NCBI RefSeq assembly: GCF_009604425.1
Contig: NZ_WEGI01000007.1
Coordinates: 413,886-477,885, forward strand
Source: Nocardia aurantia
Lineage (GTDB): Bacteria; Actinomycetota; Actinomycetes; Mycobacteriales; Mycobacteriaceae
Reading direction: 5' to 3'
DNA length: 64,000 nt
The translations under genes and the position numbers were made by a program. Of this stretch, positions 42,601 to 50,242 are shown in pieces (positions within the stretch are counted from its first letter, which is position 1; each line of letters begins with the position of its first letter). The notes below the pieces were generated by a model. That model searched no databases. It was not told where the DNA came from and worked only from the letters and a program-made list of their open reading frames with translations.

Positions 42601-44304
42601 ATCGTCACATCGGCCGCCTGGTCATCCGACGGTAGCCACGCCGTTACCGGGAGTGACGACCACAGCGCTCGCGTCTGGGACACATACAGCGGCGAAACAC
42701 GACAGATGCTCGTCGGGCATATCAGCCGGATCAACGCCGTCGCGTGGTCACCCGACGGAGTCCGCCTCGTCACTGGCAGCAGCGACAGTACGGCACGGGT
42801 GTGGGACGCTCGCACGGGCGAGACACTTCACATCCTCTGCGGACACGACGACCTCGTCCGCACCGTCGCCTGGTCGCCCGACGGAAACCACATCCTCACC
42901 GGCAGTATCGATGGCACAGCACGAATCTGGGACGCTCGCACCGGCGAGACACTCCACACCCAGACCGGGTACGACGAATTCGTCCGCACCGTCGCCTGGT
43001 CGCCCGACGGAAACCACATCCTCACTGGCAGCACCGATGGCACAGCGCACATTCGGGACGCCGGCACCGGCGAAACACTCCACACCCTCACCGGACACAT
43101 CAATCGGATTACCACCGTCGCGTGGTCACCCGACGGAACACACATCCTCACCGGCAGCACCGACGGCATCACGCACATTCGGGACGCCGGCACCGGCGAA
43201 ACACTCCACATCCTTCTCGGCCCCACCAGCATGGTCCGCGCGGTCACATGGTCACCCAACGGAAAATTCATCCTGACCGGCAGCAGCGACAGCACCGCGC
43301 ACATCTGGAACGCTCACACCGGGGAAACACTCCACACCCTCACCGGACACACCACCAGCATCACCTCGGTCGCATGGTCACCCGACGGAACACACGTCCT
43401 CACCGGCAGCACCGACCGAACCGCCCGAATATGGAACTCCGACACCGGCGAAATCTGGCACACTTTCACCGGCCACGGCGGCTGGATCCGCACTGTCGCA
43501 TGGTCACCCGACGGAACACAAGTCCTCACCGGCAGCGACGACAACGACCTCCGGATCTGGGACGCCCGAACGGGCGGAATTCTTCATACCCTCACCGGCC
43601 ACACCAGCAGCATCACCTCGGTCGCATGGTCACCCGACGGAACACACATCCTCACCGGCAGCACCGACCGAACCGCCCGAATATGGAACGCCCACACCGG
43701 CGAAACCCTTCACGCCCTCACCGGCCACACCACTAGCATCACCTCGGTCGCATGGTCGCCTGACGGAACACACATCCTCACCGGCAGCGATGACGGCATG
43801 GCATGCGTCCGGGACGCTCAGACCAGCGGAATTCATCAGACCCTGACCGGCCACACCAGCAGCATCACCTCGGTCGCATGGTCACCCGACGGAACACACA
43901 TCCTCACCGGCAGCACCGACCGAACCGCCCGAATATGGAACGCTCACACCGGGGAAACACTCCACACCCTCACCGGCCACACCACTAGCATCACCTCGGT
44001 CGCATGGTCGCCTGACGGAACACACATCCTCACCGGCAGCACCGACGGCACCGCCCGAATGTGGAACGCGACAACTTTCGCGGAAGAAATGCGAATTTGC
44101 CAGTTCGGGCCGAGCCAGGCTGCTGCGTGGCGGCCTGTCGACAACATCTTGACCTACGCATCTGAGGATGCCTGGCGCCATCTACGAGCCGGATGTTTCG
44201 ACTCCGAGGGCCGGTTCGTACGCCTCGAACCTTATGAAAAGTACTATGCCCTAGGCCATTCCGGAACACGGCCGAGTGCACCGACGCCACCGCGCTCGAG
44301 ATGA
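39634..44304 (+). CDS. TIR-NACHT-pentapeptide-WD40 protein (bacterial NLR-like)
   Basis: A 1556-residue multidomain protein. TIR domain about 131-230: LVRVFLSYSQKDEVRARELW, with probable catalytic Glu213 in NEHELPDF. NACHT-type NTPase: Walker A GEYGVGKT (358-365), Walker B LFVIDGLDEA (443-452), LLSCRTHYF (488-496) and FAHASFQEYFLAQYL (691-705). Pentapeptide repeats about 780-862 (SGANLRN, LTGADLRN, LRGADLSR, LSEADLRG). Then 14 WD40 repeats of 42 residues, about 905-1490, enough for two seven-blade propellers. AAGGAG sits before GTG 39634. The build matches NLR-like defence proteins: a C-terminal sensor, an NTPase switch and a TIR effector that could consume NAD. That role is inferred. Confidence 0.9.
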   Translation: MRILPSVAVGRIDALDNSNMDPNLNRAIQLGRHMADRIEITVAEAQDILTPGGTTEAKSKALQRVIAAVRDCPADVRLETAGAKQLSGNRMIGFEAERVSGSQPRLPELGQVGDRFVDGQTATVSMDGKPLVRVFLSYSQKDEVRARELWQFLQEFAEIDLVYRFDFWDFNDGSILPGVDWHRKTQAAVENGDLGIFAVSRHFLASQYINEHELPDFVARNAAVPVLLEPMKFGKVDLKGLEGKQIFRWRNKAFAENRLKAGREAWAEALRDVLHAILEDRATAQRPVPERTKAARNAQARLRDLEDTPHLTRTYGLPGRLPGADRPPLPAGGSRVDAVQYLVDWSRSDRTPLAAVLGEYGVGKTLTCQALVRELHQRRDQGDTAVPDALYFDLRNLTRLRERAVPTVHEILDECTSRGWGAGDSGRPSAAELLDRAKHNPTLFVIDGLDEALVHLSASDGVVFTRELLSLRPSHDAHSVAGPDTKVLLSCRTHYFRTVSEQYGHFVGQHRDGASADDFEALLLLPFAEEQIREYLERSVPDRDAGQTYEMLASLHDLSDLIQRPITLKLVTQQIEYIEQQRLTGNTVYAADIYRHITADWIERDKGKGKLRAADKVVLATGLAAWMWRERSRTVDLYRIENWLHDEVATNPALRRCAQIDVELLDEELRTATFLVRKDAADGSATEGFRFAHASFQEYFLAQYLLRAIIENHPDDWDLDPSEETLDFLGQLLEKDSHRSDMLAVLGTWRRRYRHGTSELLLRYTLLARQAGWPHPAVSGSDLSGANLRNWWFRGTDHTGLDLSGVILTGADLRNSRWDFVNLRGADLSRTLWQWAVLHRCDMNGSDLSEADLRGAYLHYCAVDNRSILDPEKKGPRVFGSAECERSASNEAIQTTLISQQAHRASIRSALWSVDGNRILTSGSDGTAHVWDARTGETLHASGGPISFGRVVAWSPDETRILTGTDDHSAHVWDAYSGETQQILIGHTSIVTSAAWSSDGSHAVTGSDDHSARVWDTYSGETRQMLVGHISRINAVAWSPDGVRLVTGSSDSTARVWDARTGETLHILCGHDDLVRTVAWSPDGNHILTGSIDGTARIWDARTGETLHTQTGYDEFVRTVAWSPDGNHILTGSTDGTAHIRDAGTGETLHTLTGHINRITTVAWSPDGTHILTGSTDGITHIRDAGTGETLHILLGPTSMVRAVTWSPNGKFILTGSSDSTAHIWNAHTGETLHTLTGHTTSITSVAWSPDGTHVLTGSTDRTARIWNSDTGEIWHTFTGHGGWIRTVAWSPDGTQVLTGSDDNDLRIWDARTGGILHTLTGHTSSITSVAWSPDGTHILTGSTDRTARIWNAHTGETLHALTGHTTSITSVAWSPDGTHILTGSDDGMACVRDAQTSGIHQTLTGHTSSITSVAWSPDGTHILTGSTDRTARIWNAHTGETLHTLTGHTTSITSVAWSPDGTHILTGSTDGTARMWNATTFAEEMRICQFGPSQAAAWRPVDNILTYASEDAWRHLRAGCFDSEGRFVRLEPYEKYYALGHSGTRPSAPTPPRSR
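42340..44080 (+). repeat. DNA tandem repeat encoding 14 WD40 blades
   Basis: The region is built of 126-base units, each coding for one 42-residue blade with core VAWSPDGTHILTGSxDGTA. Units 9-14 are nearly identical in DNA. Inside it, 43603-43854 and 43855 to about 44060 are two copies of a 252-base (two-blade) block: both carry the rare variants ACCACTAGC and TCGCCTGAC in the second blade. This shows a recent block duplication. Confidence 0.85.
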
Positions 44305-44565
44305 TGCGCTGACAACGCCACCCAACTCGGTACCTGCGGATCACCACAGCTACTCACTGACACCGCCCCCGTCATTATTCGGTAAAGACCCACCCCACTT
44401 CCGTCTGGAAACCGTCAAGGAGAACAACCCCAATGTTCTCGAGGGTAGAACTGGTATCGCCCGGCTGGCGTATCGAGCCTGGCTGAACTGAACAGATCCC
44501 GCTCGATTCGAGGAGACGTCAGTGCGGCAACGCCCACAGCGATCATCACGCGCGATGATGAACCC
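44305..44565. other. Intergenic region between island and kdpDE
   Basis: About 260 bases with lower GC than the neighbours. It must hold the kdpDE promoter and the right edge of the island. I see no gene, no clear terminator and no obvious direct repeat matching the left edge at 35.35-35.67 kb. Confidence 0.35.
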
Positions 44566-47172
44566 GTGAAACGTGGCCAGTTGCGCATCTACCTCGGTGC
44601 CGCGCCGGGCGTGGGCAAGACCTACGCCATGCTCGGCGAGGCGCACCGGCGGCTGGAACGGGGACGGGACGTGGTGGCCGCGATCGTCGAGACGCACGGC
44701 CGGGACAGGACCGCCGCGCTGCTGGAGGGAATCGAGAGCATCCCCCCGAAGCAGATGACCTACCGCGGCGCTACCCTGCCGGAACTGGACGTCGAGGCCG
44801 TCCTCCGCCGCAATCCGGCCGTGGTGCTGGTCGACGAACTCGCCCACACCAACGTGCCCGGTTCCAAGCACGAGAAGCGCTGGCAGGATGTGCACGAACT
44901 GATGGCCGCCGGGATCGACGTGATCTCCACGGTCAACGTGCAGCATCTGGAGAGCCTCAACGACGTCGTGCAGCAGATCACCGGTGTCGTGCAGCGAGAA
45001 ACGGTGCCCGACAGGGTGGTTCGCGGCGCCGACCAGGTGGAGCTGGTGGACATCACCCCGGAAGCGCTGCGCCGCAGGCTTTCCCACGGCAACGTGTACG
45101 CCGCCGACAAGGTGGACGCCGCCCTGCACAACTACTTCCGGCCCGGAAACCTCACGGCCTTAAGGGAATTGGCGCTCCTCTGGCTGGCCGACCAGGTCGA
45201 CGCCGCACTCGCCAAGTACCGCGCCGAGCACCAGATCACCGATCTGTGGGAGGCCCGGGAACGGGTGGTGGTCGCGGTGACCGGTGGCCCGGAGTCCGAA
45301 ACCATCGTCCGCCGCGCGGGCCGCATCGCCGCCAAATCCTCCGCGGAACTGATCGTCGTCCACGTGGTCCGCGGCGACGGCCTGGCCGGGGTGTCCACCC
45401 AGCGCCTCGCCCGCCTGCGCGACCTCGCCGACAGTCTCGGGGCCGGGCTGCACACCGTCACCGGCGACGACGTCCCCGGCGCCCTGCTCGATTTCGCCCG
45501 GCAGGTCAACGCCACCCAGCTGGTGCTGGGCACCTCCCGCCGCTCCCGCTGGGCCCGGATCCTCGACGAGGGCATCGGTTCCACCGTGGTCCGGGATTCC
45601 GGCAAGATCGACGTGCACATGGTCACGCACGAGGAGGCTCGGCGCGGTTTCCGCTGGTCGGGCGTCACACCGCGGGAACGGAAACTGTCCAGCTGGCTGA
45701 CCGCTCTGGTGGTCCCGGTGCTGATCACGACCGTGAGCACCACGTGGCTCGACCCGCACCTGAACTTCGCCGGCGAGAGTTCCCTGTACTTCTTCGGCGT
45801 CATCGCGGTGGCCCTGCTGGGCGGCGTCGCCCCGGCCGCGCTCTCGGCGGTGCTCGGCGGTGTACTGCTGAACTGGTTCTTCGTCCCCCCGCGGCACAGT
45901 TTCACCATCGCCGAGGTCAACAACTTCCTGACCATCATCGTGATGGCGGCGGTCGCGATCGCGGTGGCCGCGCTGGTCGACATCTCCAAGAAGCGAGCTC
46001 TCCAGGCACGCAAGGCTTCTCGGCAGGCCGAACTGCTGACTCTGTTCGCCGGCGCGGTGCTGCACGGCGCCGATCTGCCCGATCTGCTGGAGCGGGCGCG
46101 CGAGACCTACGGGCAGCGCGCGGTCGCCTTCACCACCGACGTCGAGGTGGTGGCCGGCGTCGGCGAGGATCCGCCGCGCCGGGTCGCCGAGGCCGATACC
46201 GCGCTCGAGGCCGGCGACGACCTGCACTGGCTGCTGCTGTCCGGCCGCGCGCTGACCCCGGGCGACCGGACGGTGCTGGCCGTGGTCGCCAACCAGGCCG
46301 CGGGCCTGCTCCGGCAGCGGCAGTTGGCCGAGGAGGCGAAGTCGGCGGCGGGCGTGGTCGAGGCGGACCGGCTGCGCCGCGCGCTGCTGTCCGCGGTCAG
46401 TCACGACCTGCGCACCCCGCTGGCCGCCGCCAAGGCCGCGGTTTCCAGCCTGCGCAGCGACGACGTGGAGTTCTCCCCCGAGGACACCGCCGAACTGCTG
46501 GAGACCATCGAGGAGTCGACCGATCAGCTCACCGGGCTGGTCGGCAACCTGCTGGATTCGTCGCGGCTAGCGGCCGGGGTGGTGCGGCCGCAATTGCGCC
46601 GGATCTACCTCGAGGAGGCGGTGAACCGGTCCGTGCTCGGTGTCGGCCTCGGCACCCACAGCCTGCGCCGCGCCGCCCTCGATCGGGTGAAGGTGGAGGT
46701 CGGCGACGTGTCGGTGTACGCCGACGGTGGTCTACTGGAACGTGTGCTGGCGAATCTGATCGATAACGCGCTGCGCTACTCCCCGCCCGACACTCCCGTG
46801 CGCGTGACCGCCGAGCGGACCGGCGCCAGGGTCGTGGTGGCCGTCGTGGATCGGGGCCCGGGCGTGCCGGCGGATTCGGAGGACCAGCTGTTCGAGCCGT
46901 TCCAGCGGCTGGGCGATCGGGACAATTCCACCGGTGTGGGCCTGGGCTTGTCGGTCGTGCGCGGATTCGTCGACGCGATGGGCGGCATCGTGCGCGCCGA
47001 ACCGACCCCCGGGGGAGGCCTGACCATGATGCTGGACCTACCCGCGGAGCCCGGTGGCGACGGCGGGAACGGCCGGGTGCGGGTACCGCGGGTCGACACC
47101 GACTGCTCGGCGGCCGAGGCTCAGCGGGTCCGGACCACCGGCACCTCGGAGACAGGACAGGAGACGCGGTGA
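44566..47172 (+). CDS. kdpD: Sensor histidine kinase KdpD
   Basis: Senses low potassium and osmotic stress and controls kdpFABC through KdpE. It has 868 residues. The N-terminal KdpD domain shows GAAPGVGKTYAMLGEAHRRL and LVDELAHTNVPGSKHEKRW. A universal-stress-like domain follows (VVVAVTGGPESETIVRRAGR), then four membrane helices around residues 380-480, and the kinase core with His613 in AVSHDLRTPLAAAK, NLIDNALRYSPPD and GLGLSVVRGF. The start is GTG. It overlaps kdpE by four bases. In mycobacteria kdpDE and kdpFABC are adjacent and divergent; here they keep that orientation but lie 9.2 kb apart. Confidence 0.96.
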   Translation: MKRGQLRIYLGAAPGVGKTYAMLGEAHRRLERGRDVVAAIVETHGRDRTAALLEGIESIPPKQMTYRGATLPELDVEAVLRRNPAVVLVDELAHTNVPGSKHEKRWQDVHELMAAGIDVISTVNVQHLESLNDVVQQITGVVQRETVPDRVVRGADQVELVDITPEALRRRLSHGNVYAADKVDAALHNYFRPGNLTALRELALLWLADQVDAALAKYRAEHQITDLWEARERVVVAVTGGPESETIVRRAGRIAAKSSAELIVVHVVRGDGLAGVSTQRLARLRDLADSLGAGLHTVTGDDVPGALLDFARQVNATQLVLGTSRRSRWARILDEGIGSTVVRDSGKIDVHMVTHEEARRGFRWSGVTPRERKLSSWLTALVVPVLITTVSTTWLDPHLNFAGESSLYFFGVIAVALLGGVAPAALSAVLGGVLLNWFFVPPRHSFTIAEVNNFLTIIVMAAVAIAVAALVDISKKRALQARKASRQAELLTLFAGAVLHGADLPDLLERARETYGQRAVAFTTDVEVVAGVGEDPPRRVAEADTALEAGDDLHWLLLSGRALTPGDRTVLAVVANQAAGLLRQRQLAEEAKSAAGVVEADRLRRALLSAVSHDLRTPLAAAKAAVSSLRSDDVEFSPEDTAELLETIEESTDQLTGLVGNLLDSSRLAAGVVRPQLRRIYLEEAVNRSVLGVGLGTHSLRRAALDRVKVEVGDVSVYADGGLLERVLANLIDNALRYSPPDTPVRVTAERTGARVVVAVVDRGPGVPADSEDQLFEPFQRLGDRDNSTGVGLGLSVVRGFVDAMGGIVRAEPTPGGGLTMMLDLPAEPGGDGGNGRVRVPRVDTDCSAAEAQRVRTTGTSETGQETR

Positions 47173-47885
47173 CAGCAGCGAACACGCCCGCCCCGGCGGC
47201 GCCGACGCGGGTTCTGGTGGTCGACGACGAGCCGCAGATCCTGCGTGCCCTGCGCATCAACCTGTCGGTCCGCGGCTACGAGGTGATCACCGCGGCCACC
47301 GGCGCCGCCGCCCTGCGCGCCGCCGCGGAGAAACATCCCGCCGTGGTGGTGCTGGACCTCGGCCTGCCCGATATGGACGGGATCGAGGTGCTCGGCGGAC
47401 TGCGCGGCTGGAGTCAGGCGCCGGTGATCGTGTTGTCGGCGCGGACCGATTCCGGCGACAAGGTCGAGGCGCTGGACGCGGGCGCCGACGACTACGTCAC
47501 CAAACCGTTCGGTATGGACGAGTTGCTGGCCCGGCTGCGCGCGGCCGTCCGGCGCGCCGCCACCGTCGCGGGCGACGCCGCCGACCCGGTGGTGGAGACC
47601 GCCTCCTTCACCGTCGACCTGACCGCCAAGAAGGTGGTCCGGCACGGCCGCGACGTGCATCTGACCCCCACCGAATGGGGTGTGCTGGAGATGCTGGTCC
47701 GCAATCCGGGCAAACTGGTCGGCCGCCGGGAGCTCCTGCGCGAGGTCTGGGGCCCGGCGTACGCCACCGAGACCCACTACCTGCGCGTCTACCTCGCGCA
47801 GCTGCGCCGCAAGCTCGAGGACGACCCGTCGAATCCGAAGCACCTGCTCACCGAGGCCGGCATGGGTTACCGCTTCCAGGCGTGA
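47169..47885 (+). CDS. kdpE: Response regulator KdpE
   Basis: OmpR-type regulator of the Kdp pump, 238 residues. The receiver has VVDDEPQIL, phospho-acceptor Asp63 in VVVLDLGLPDMDG and DDYVTKPFGMDE. The winged helix has HLTPTEWGVLEMLVRNPGKL and ETHYLRVYLAQLRRKLE with the C-terminal GYRFQA, which is the KdpE pattern. Its GTG overlaps the kdpD stop (GTGA), so the pair is co-translated. Confidence 0.96.
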   Translation: MTAANTPAPAAPTRVLVVDDEPQILRALRINLSVRGYEVITAATGAAALRAAAEKHPAVVVLDLGLPDMDGIEVLGGLRGWSQAPVIVLSARTDSGDKVEALDAGADDYVTKPFGMDELLARLRAAVRRAATVAGDAADPVVETASFTVDLTAKKVVRHGRDVHLTPTEWGVLEMLVRNPGKLVGRRELLREVWGPAYATETHYLRVYLAQLRRKLEDDPSNPKHLLTEAGMGYRFQA

Positions 47886-48027
47886 CGACGTGCGCCGGCG
47901 GCCGATCCGCTGTGGTCCGGGCGTGACGGCCCCGACATCGGGAATCCACCCGCGGTCGGACCGAGTTGAAGCGCAGAGAGGCCCGCTGTCGTGCGGGTAC
48001 GAAGCGACGGATGGCAGGATCGAAGAC

Positions 48028-48492
48028 ATGGCTTCTCAGGCTCGCACCGCACAGACCACCACGAACGCCCCGGCCGCGGCGCCGACCACGCTGTGGGTGG
48101 AGCGCACCGGCACCCGCCGCTACACCGGCCACAGCTCGCGCGGCGCCGAGGTACTGATCGGCTCGGAGAACGTCGAGGGTGTGTTCACGCCGGGTGAGCT
48201 GCTGAAGATCGCACTCGCCGCGTGCACCGGCATGAGCTCGGATTTCCCGCTCTCGAACCGGCTGGGTGACACCTACGACGCGACCATCCGGGTCTCCGGC
48301 GCCGCCGACCGCGAGAACGAGGTCTACCCGGAACTGGACGAGGTGCTGGAACTGGACCTGTCCGAACTGGACGACGCCGCCCGCGAACGCCTGCTGGTCA
48401 CGGTGCAGCGGGCCATCGACAAGGTGTGCACGGTCGGCCGCACCCTGAAGGCCGGGACCACGGTGAAGCTGTCGTTCCAGGTCGACGCGTGA
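48028..48492 (+). CDS. OsmC-family protein
   Basis: A 154-residue OsmC/Ohr-fold protein, possibly a peroxidase. LWVERTGTRRYTGHSSRGAE, FTPGELLKIALAACTGMSSD (with the family's first Cys in LAACTGM) and DKVCTVGRTLKAGTTVKLSF (second Cys) are visible. The two Cys are in the usual OsmC positions. ATG 48028 is preceded at seven bases by CAGGAT, a possible -10. In mycobacteria the equivalent gene (Rv2923c) lies between fpg and acyP. Here it is still next to acyP but the pair is inverted relative to mutM and smc. Confidence 0.88.
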   Translation: MASQARTAQTTTNAPAAAPTTLWVERTGTRRYTGHSSRGAEVLIGSENVEGVFTPGELLKIALAACTGMSSDFPLSNRLGDTYDATIRVSGAADRENEVYPELDEVLELDLSELDDAARERLLVTVQRAIDKVCTVGRTLKAGTTVKLSFQVDA

Positions 48493-48673
48493 ACGCGGTG
48501 TCCGTGGCGACGGGCATCCCGGCTGCGTGGTGCTCACCCGGCCTCCCCGTGCGCGGGACCGAGCCTGCCGCGCTGATCACGACCGATCTCCTCGCGTTGC
48601 ACTCGACCGCCCGTGGCGCGATACACAGGAGTCGGCTCACCGGAGTACTCACGAGCCCCGCCGCGGTACGCCG

Positions 48674-48955
48674 GTGACCGGCGACCGGGTGCGGCTCAGC
48701 GCGTGGGTGCACGGCCGGGTGCAGGGTGTCGGGTTCCGGTGGTGGACTCGTGCCCGCGCGCTCGAGCTGGGTCTGGCCGGTTTCGCGCGCAACGCTCGCG
48801 ACGGCCGGGTCCACGTGATCGCCGAGGGGCCGCGCGCACAGTGCGAGCAACTTCTAGCATTGTTGCGTTCCGGTCAGACGCCTGGTCGGGTCGACCTGGT
48901 TGTGGAAGACTGGGTCGCCGCCCAGGGTGAACTGGTCGGATTCGAGGAACGGTAG
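48674..48955 (+). CDS. acyP: Acylphosphatase
   Basis: A 93-residue acylphosphatase that hydrolyses acyl phosphates. It has the classic loop HGRVQGVGFRWWTRARALEL with the catalytic Arg, GFARNARDGRVHVIAEGP, with Asn as the second catalytic residue, and LVVEDWVAAQGE. The start is GTG at 48674. A 181-base gap separates it from the OsmC gene. Known neighbours in mycobacteria are the OsmC-like gene and smc. Confidence 0.93.
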   Translation: MTGDRVRLSAWVHGRVQGVGFRWWTRARALELGLAGFARNARDGRVHVIAEGPRAQCEQLLALLRSGQTPGRVDLVVEDWVAAQGELVGFEER

Positions 48956-48979
48956 TCGGCGGGTAACAGGGAGTCGGAC

Positions 48980-50242
48980 ATGCCAACTGAATATCCGGGC
49001 ACACCCCCCGAGGTCCCCGATCCACGCGACGCCGCCTCCGGCGCTTCCGGAGCATCCCCGAATCGCGCGGACGAGGACACACCGACCACCCGGTACCGGC
49101 GGGGCGAAACCTCGCCCACCGCGAATCCCACCGACACCGCCTCGGACAGTGGCAGCACCGCACATTTCCACCGGCCCGGCAGCCACAGCGACGCCATCGA
49201 CGCCCCGACCGGCCGCATCGATCGCGCGGGTAACGCCGAACCACGCAGCGCCGGATCCCGCGCCGACACCACTTCCTCCGGCGACGCCGAATCCCCCGGC
49301 AACGCAGAATCTTCCGGCAGTGTCGGTTCCTCCGGCGGCACCGAACCCCACCGCGGCGCGGCCCCCGGCACCTCCGGATCCAGCGCGGCCGAGCCGCCCT
49401 CGGACGACGCCGACTGGTGGGCCCACACACCGAAGATCGAATACCCCTCCGATACAACGGGTCTCGTCGACGCACCGGTGGGACCTCAACCCACACTGCC
49501 ACTGCCGGGCGCGCCGGACGTATTCCCCCGGGTCGATCCCGCGACCCTCTCGGCAGGCCCCGAATCCGACTCCCCCACAGCCGAATCCGGCCCGGCCGCC
49601 GCCGGACCCGCGAGCCCCCCGCGCTCGATGTCCGGCCAGAGCATGCGCGGCGCCCCACCGCCACGCAAGGCCCGGGGCAGCGTGCAACGCCAGAAAGCCG
49701 GCGTCACCACCCCCCGCGACCCCTCGCTCGGCGAGGCCAGGGCCCGGGAGAAGGGCCGCGAACGGGCCGCGGCCGCCGAAAAACTCGCCGCGGAACGCCT
49801 GGAAGCCAAGCGCCGCAACCGCAAACGCGTCCTGATCGGCGGCGCGGCGGTCGCGGGCGTGGCGACGCTGGTCGGCGCCGGTTACCTCGCCTATTCGGCG
49901 GCCAACAAGCCGAACGAGGTCACCGCCTACTGTGTCACCGACGACAACAACCAGCAGACCGTGGTGCCCGACGACGACTGCGTGAAGGCCCAGGACTACG
50001 TCACCAGTTACGGTGGCGGCGGCTATTACAACGGCGCCTACACCCCCGGCATCCCGGGCATATTTTTGTACAACGGGCATCAGTACCGCTATTACTACGG
50101 TGGTAGCAACACGACTATCGGAAGTCACCCCAGCGGCGGCAGTTTCTCCGCCCCTTCGCATTCGGTCACCAGCACCAAGAGCGGGACCGTGGTGCGCGGC
50201 GGGCTGGGCGTCAAGGGTGGCGGCAAGAGTGGAGGATCGTAG
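48980..50242 (+). CDS. Membrane protein with long disordered N-terminus and DUF1190-like C-terminus
   Basis: A 420-residue protein. Residues 1 to about 270 are low-complexity (Ser, Pro, Ala, Gly, Asp). A basic/Ala helix precedes one membrane helix (VLIGGAAVAGVATLVGAGYL). The exported C-terminus has YCVTDDNNQQTVVPDDDC, Gly/Tyr-rich stretches (SYGGGGYYNGAY) and ends TVVRGGLGVKGGGK. The VVRGG(F/L)G end and the position before a YgiC-like gene recall YgiB (DUF1190), so I call it DUF1190-like with caution. Its TAG overlaps the GTG of the next gene, so the two are coupled. Confidence 0.7.
   Translation: MPTEYPGTPPEVPDPRDAASGASGASPNRADEDTPTTRYRRGETSPTANPTDTASDSGSTAHFHRPGSHSDAIDAPTGRIDRAGNAEPRSAGSRADTTSSGDAESPGNAESSGSVGSSGGTEPHRGAAPGTSGSSAAEPPSDDADWWAHTPKIEYPSDTTGLVDAPVGPQPTLPLPGAPDVFPRVDPATLSAGPESDSPTAESGPAAAGPASPPRSMSGQSMRGAPPPRKARGSVQRQKAGVTTPRDPSLGEARAREKGRERAAAAEKLAAERLEAKRRNRKRVLIGGAAVAGVATLVGAGYLAYSAANKPNEVTAYCVTDDNNQQTVVPDDDCVKAQDYVTSYGGGGYYNGAYTPGIPGIFLYNGHQYRYYYGGSNTTIGSHPSGGSFSAPSHSVTSTKSGTVVRGGLGVKGGGKSGGS

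Noticed and set aside
42340..44080. WD40-coding DNA repeat as a CRISPR or mobile-element repeat
   Set aside because: The period is 126 bases in frame and codes for WD40 blades.
35346..44565. Integrase, transposase or tRNA attachment site at the island edges
   Set aside because: I looked for recombinase genes, tRNA-like ends and matching direct repeats at both edges and saw none.
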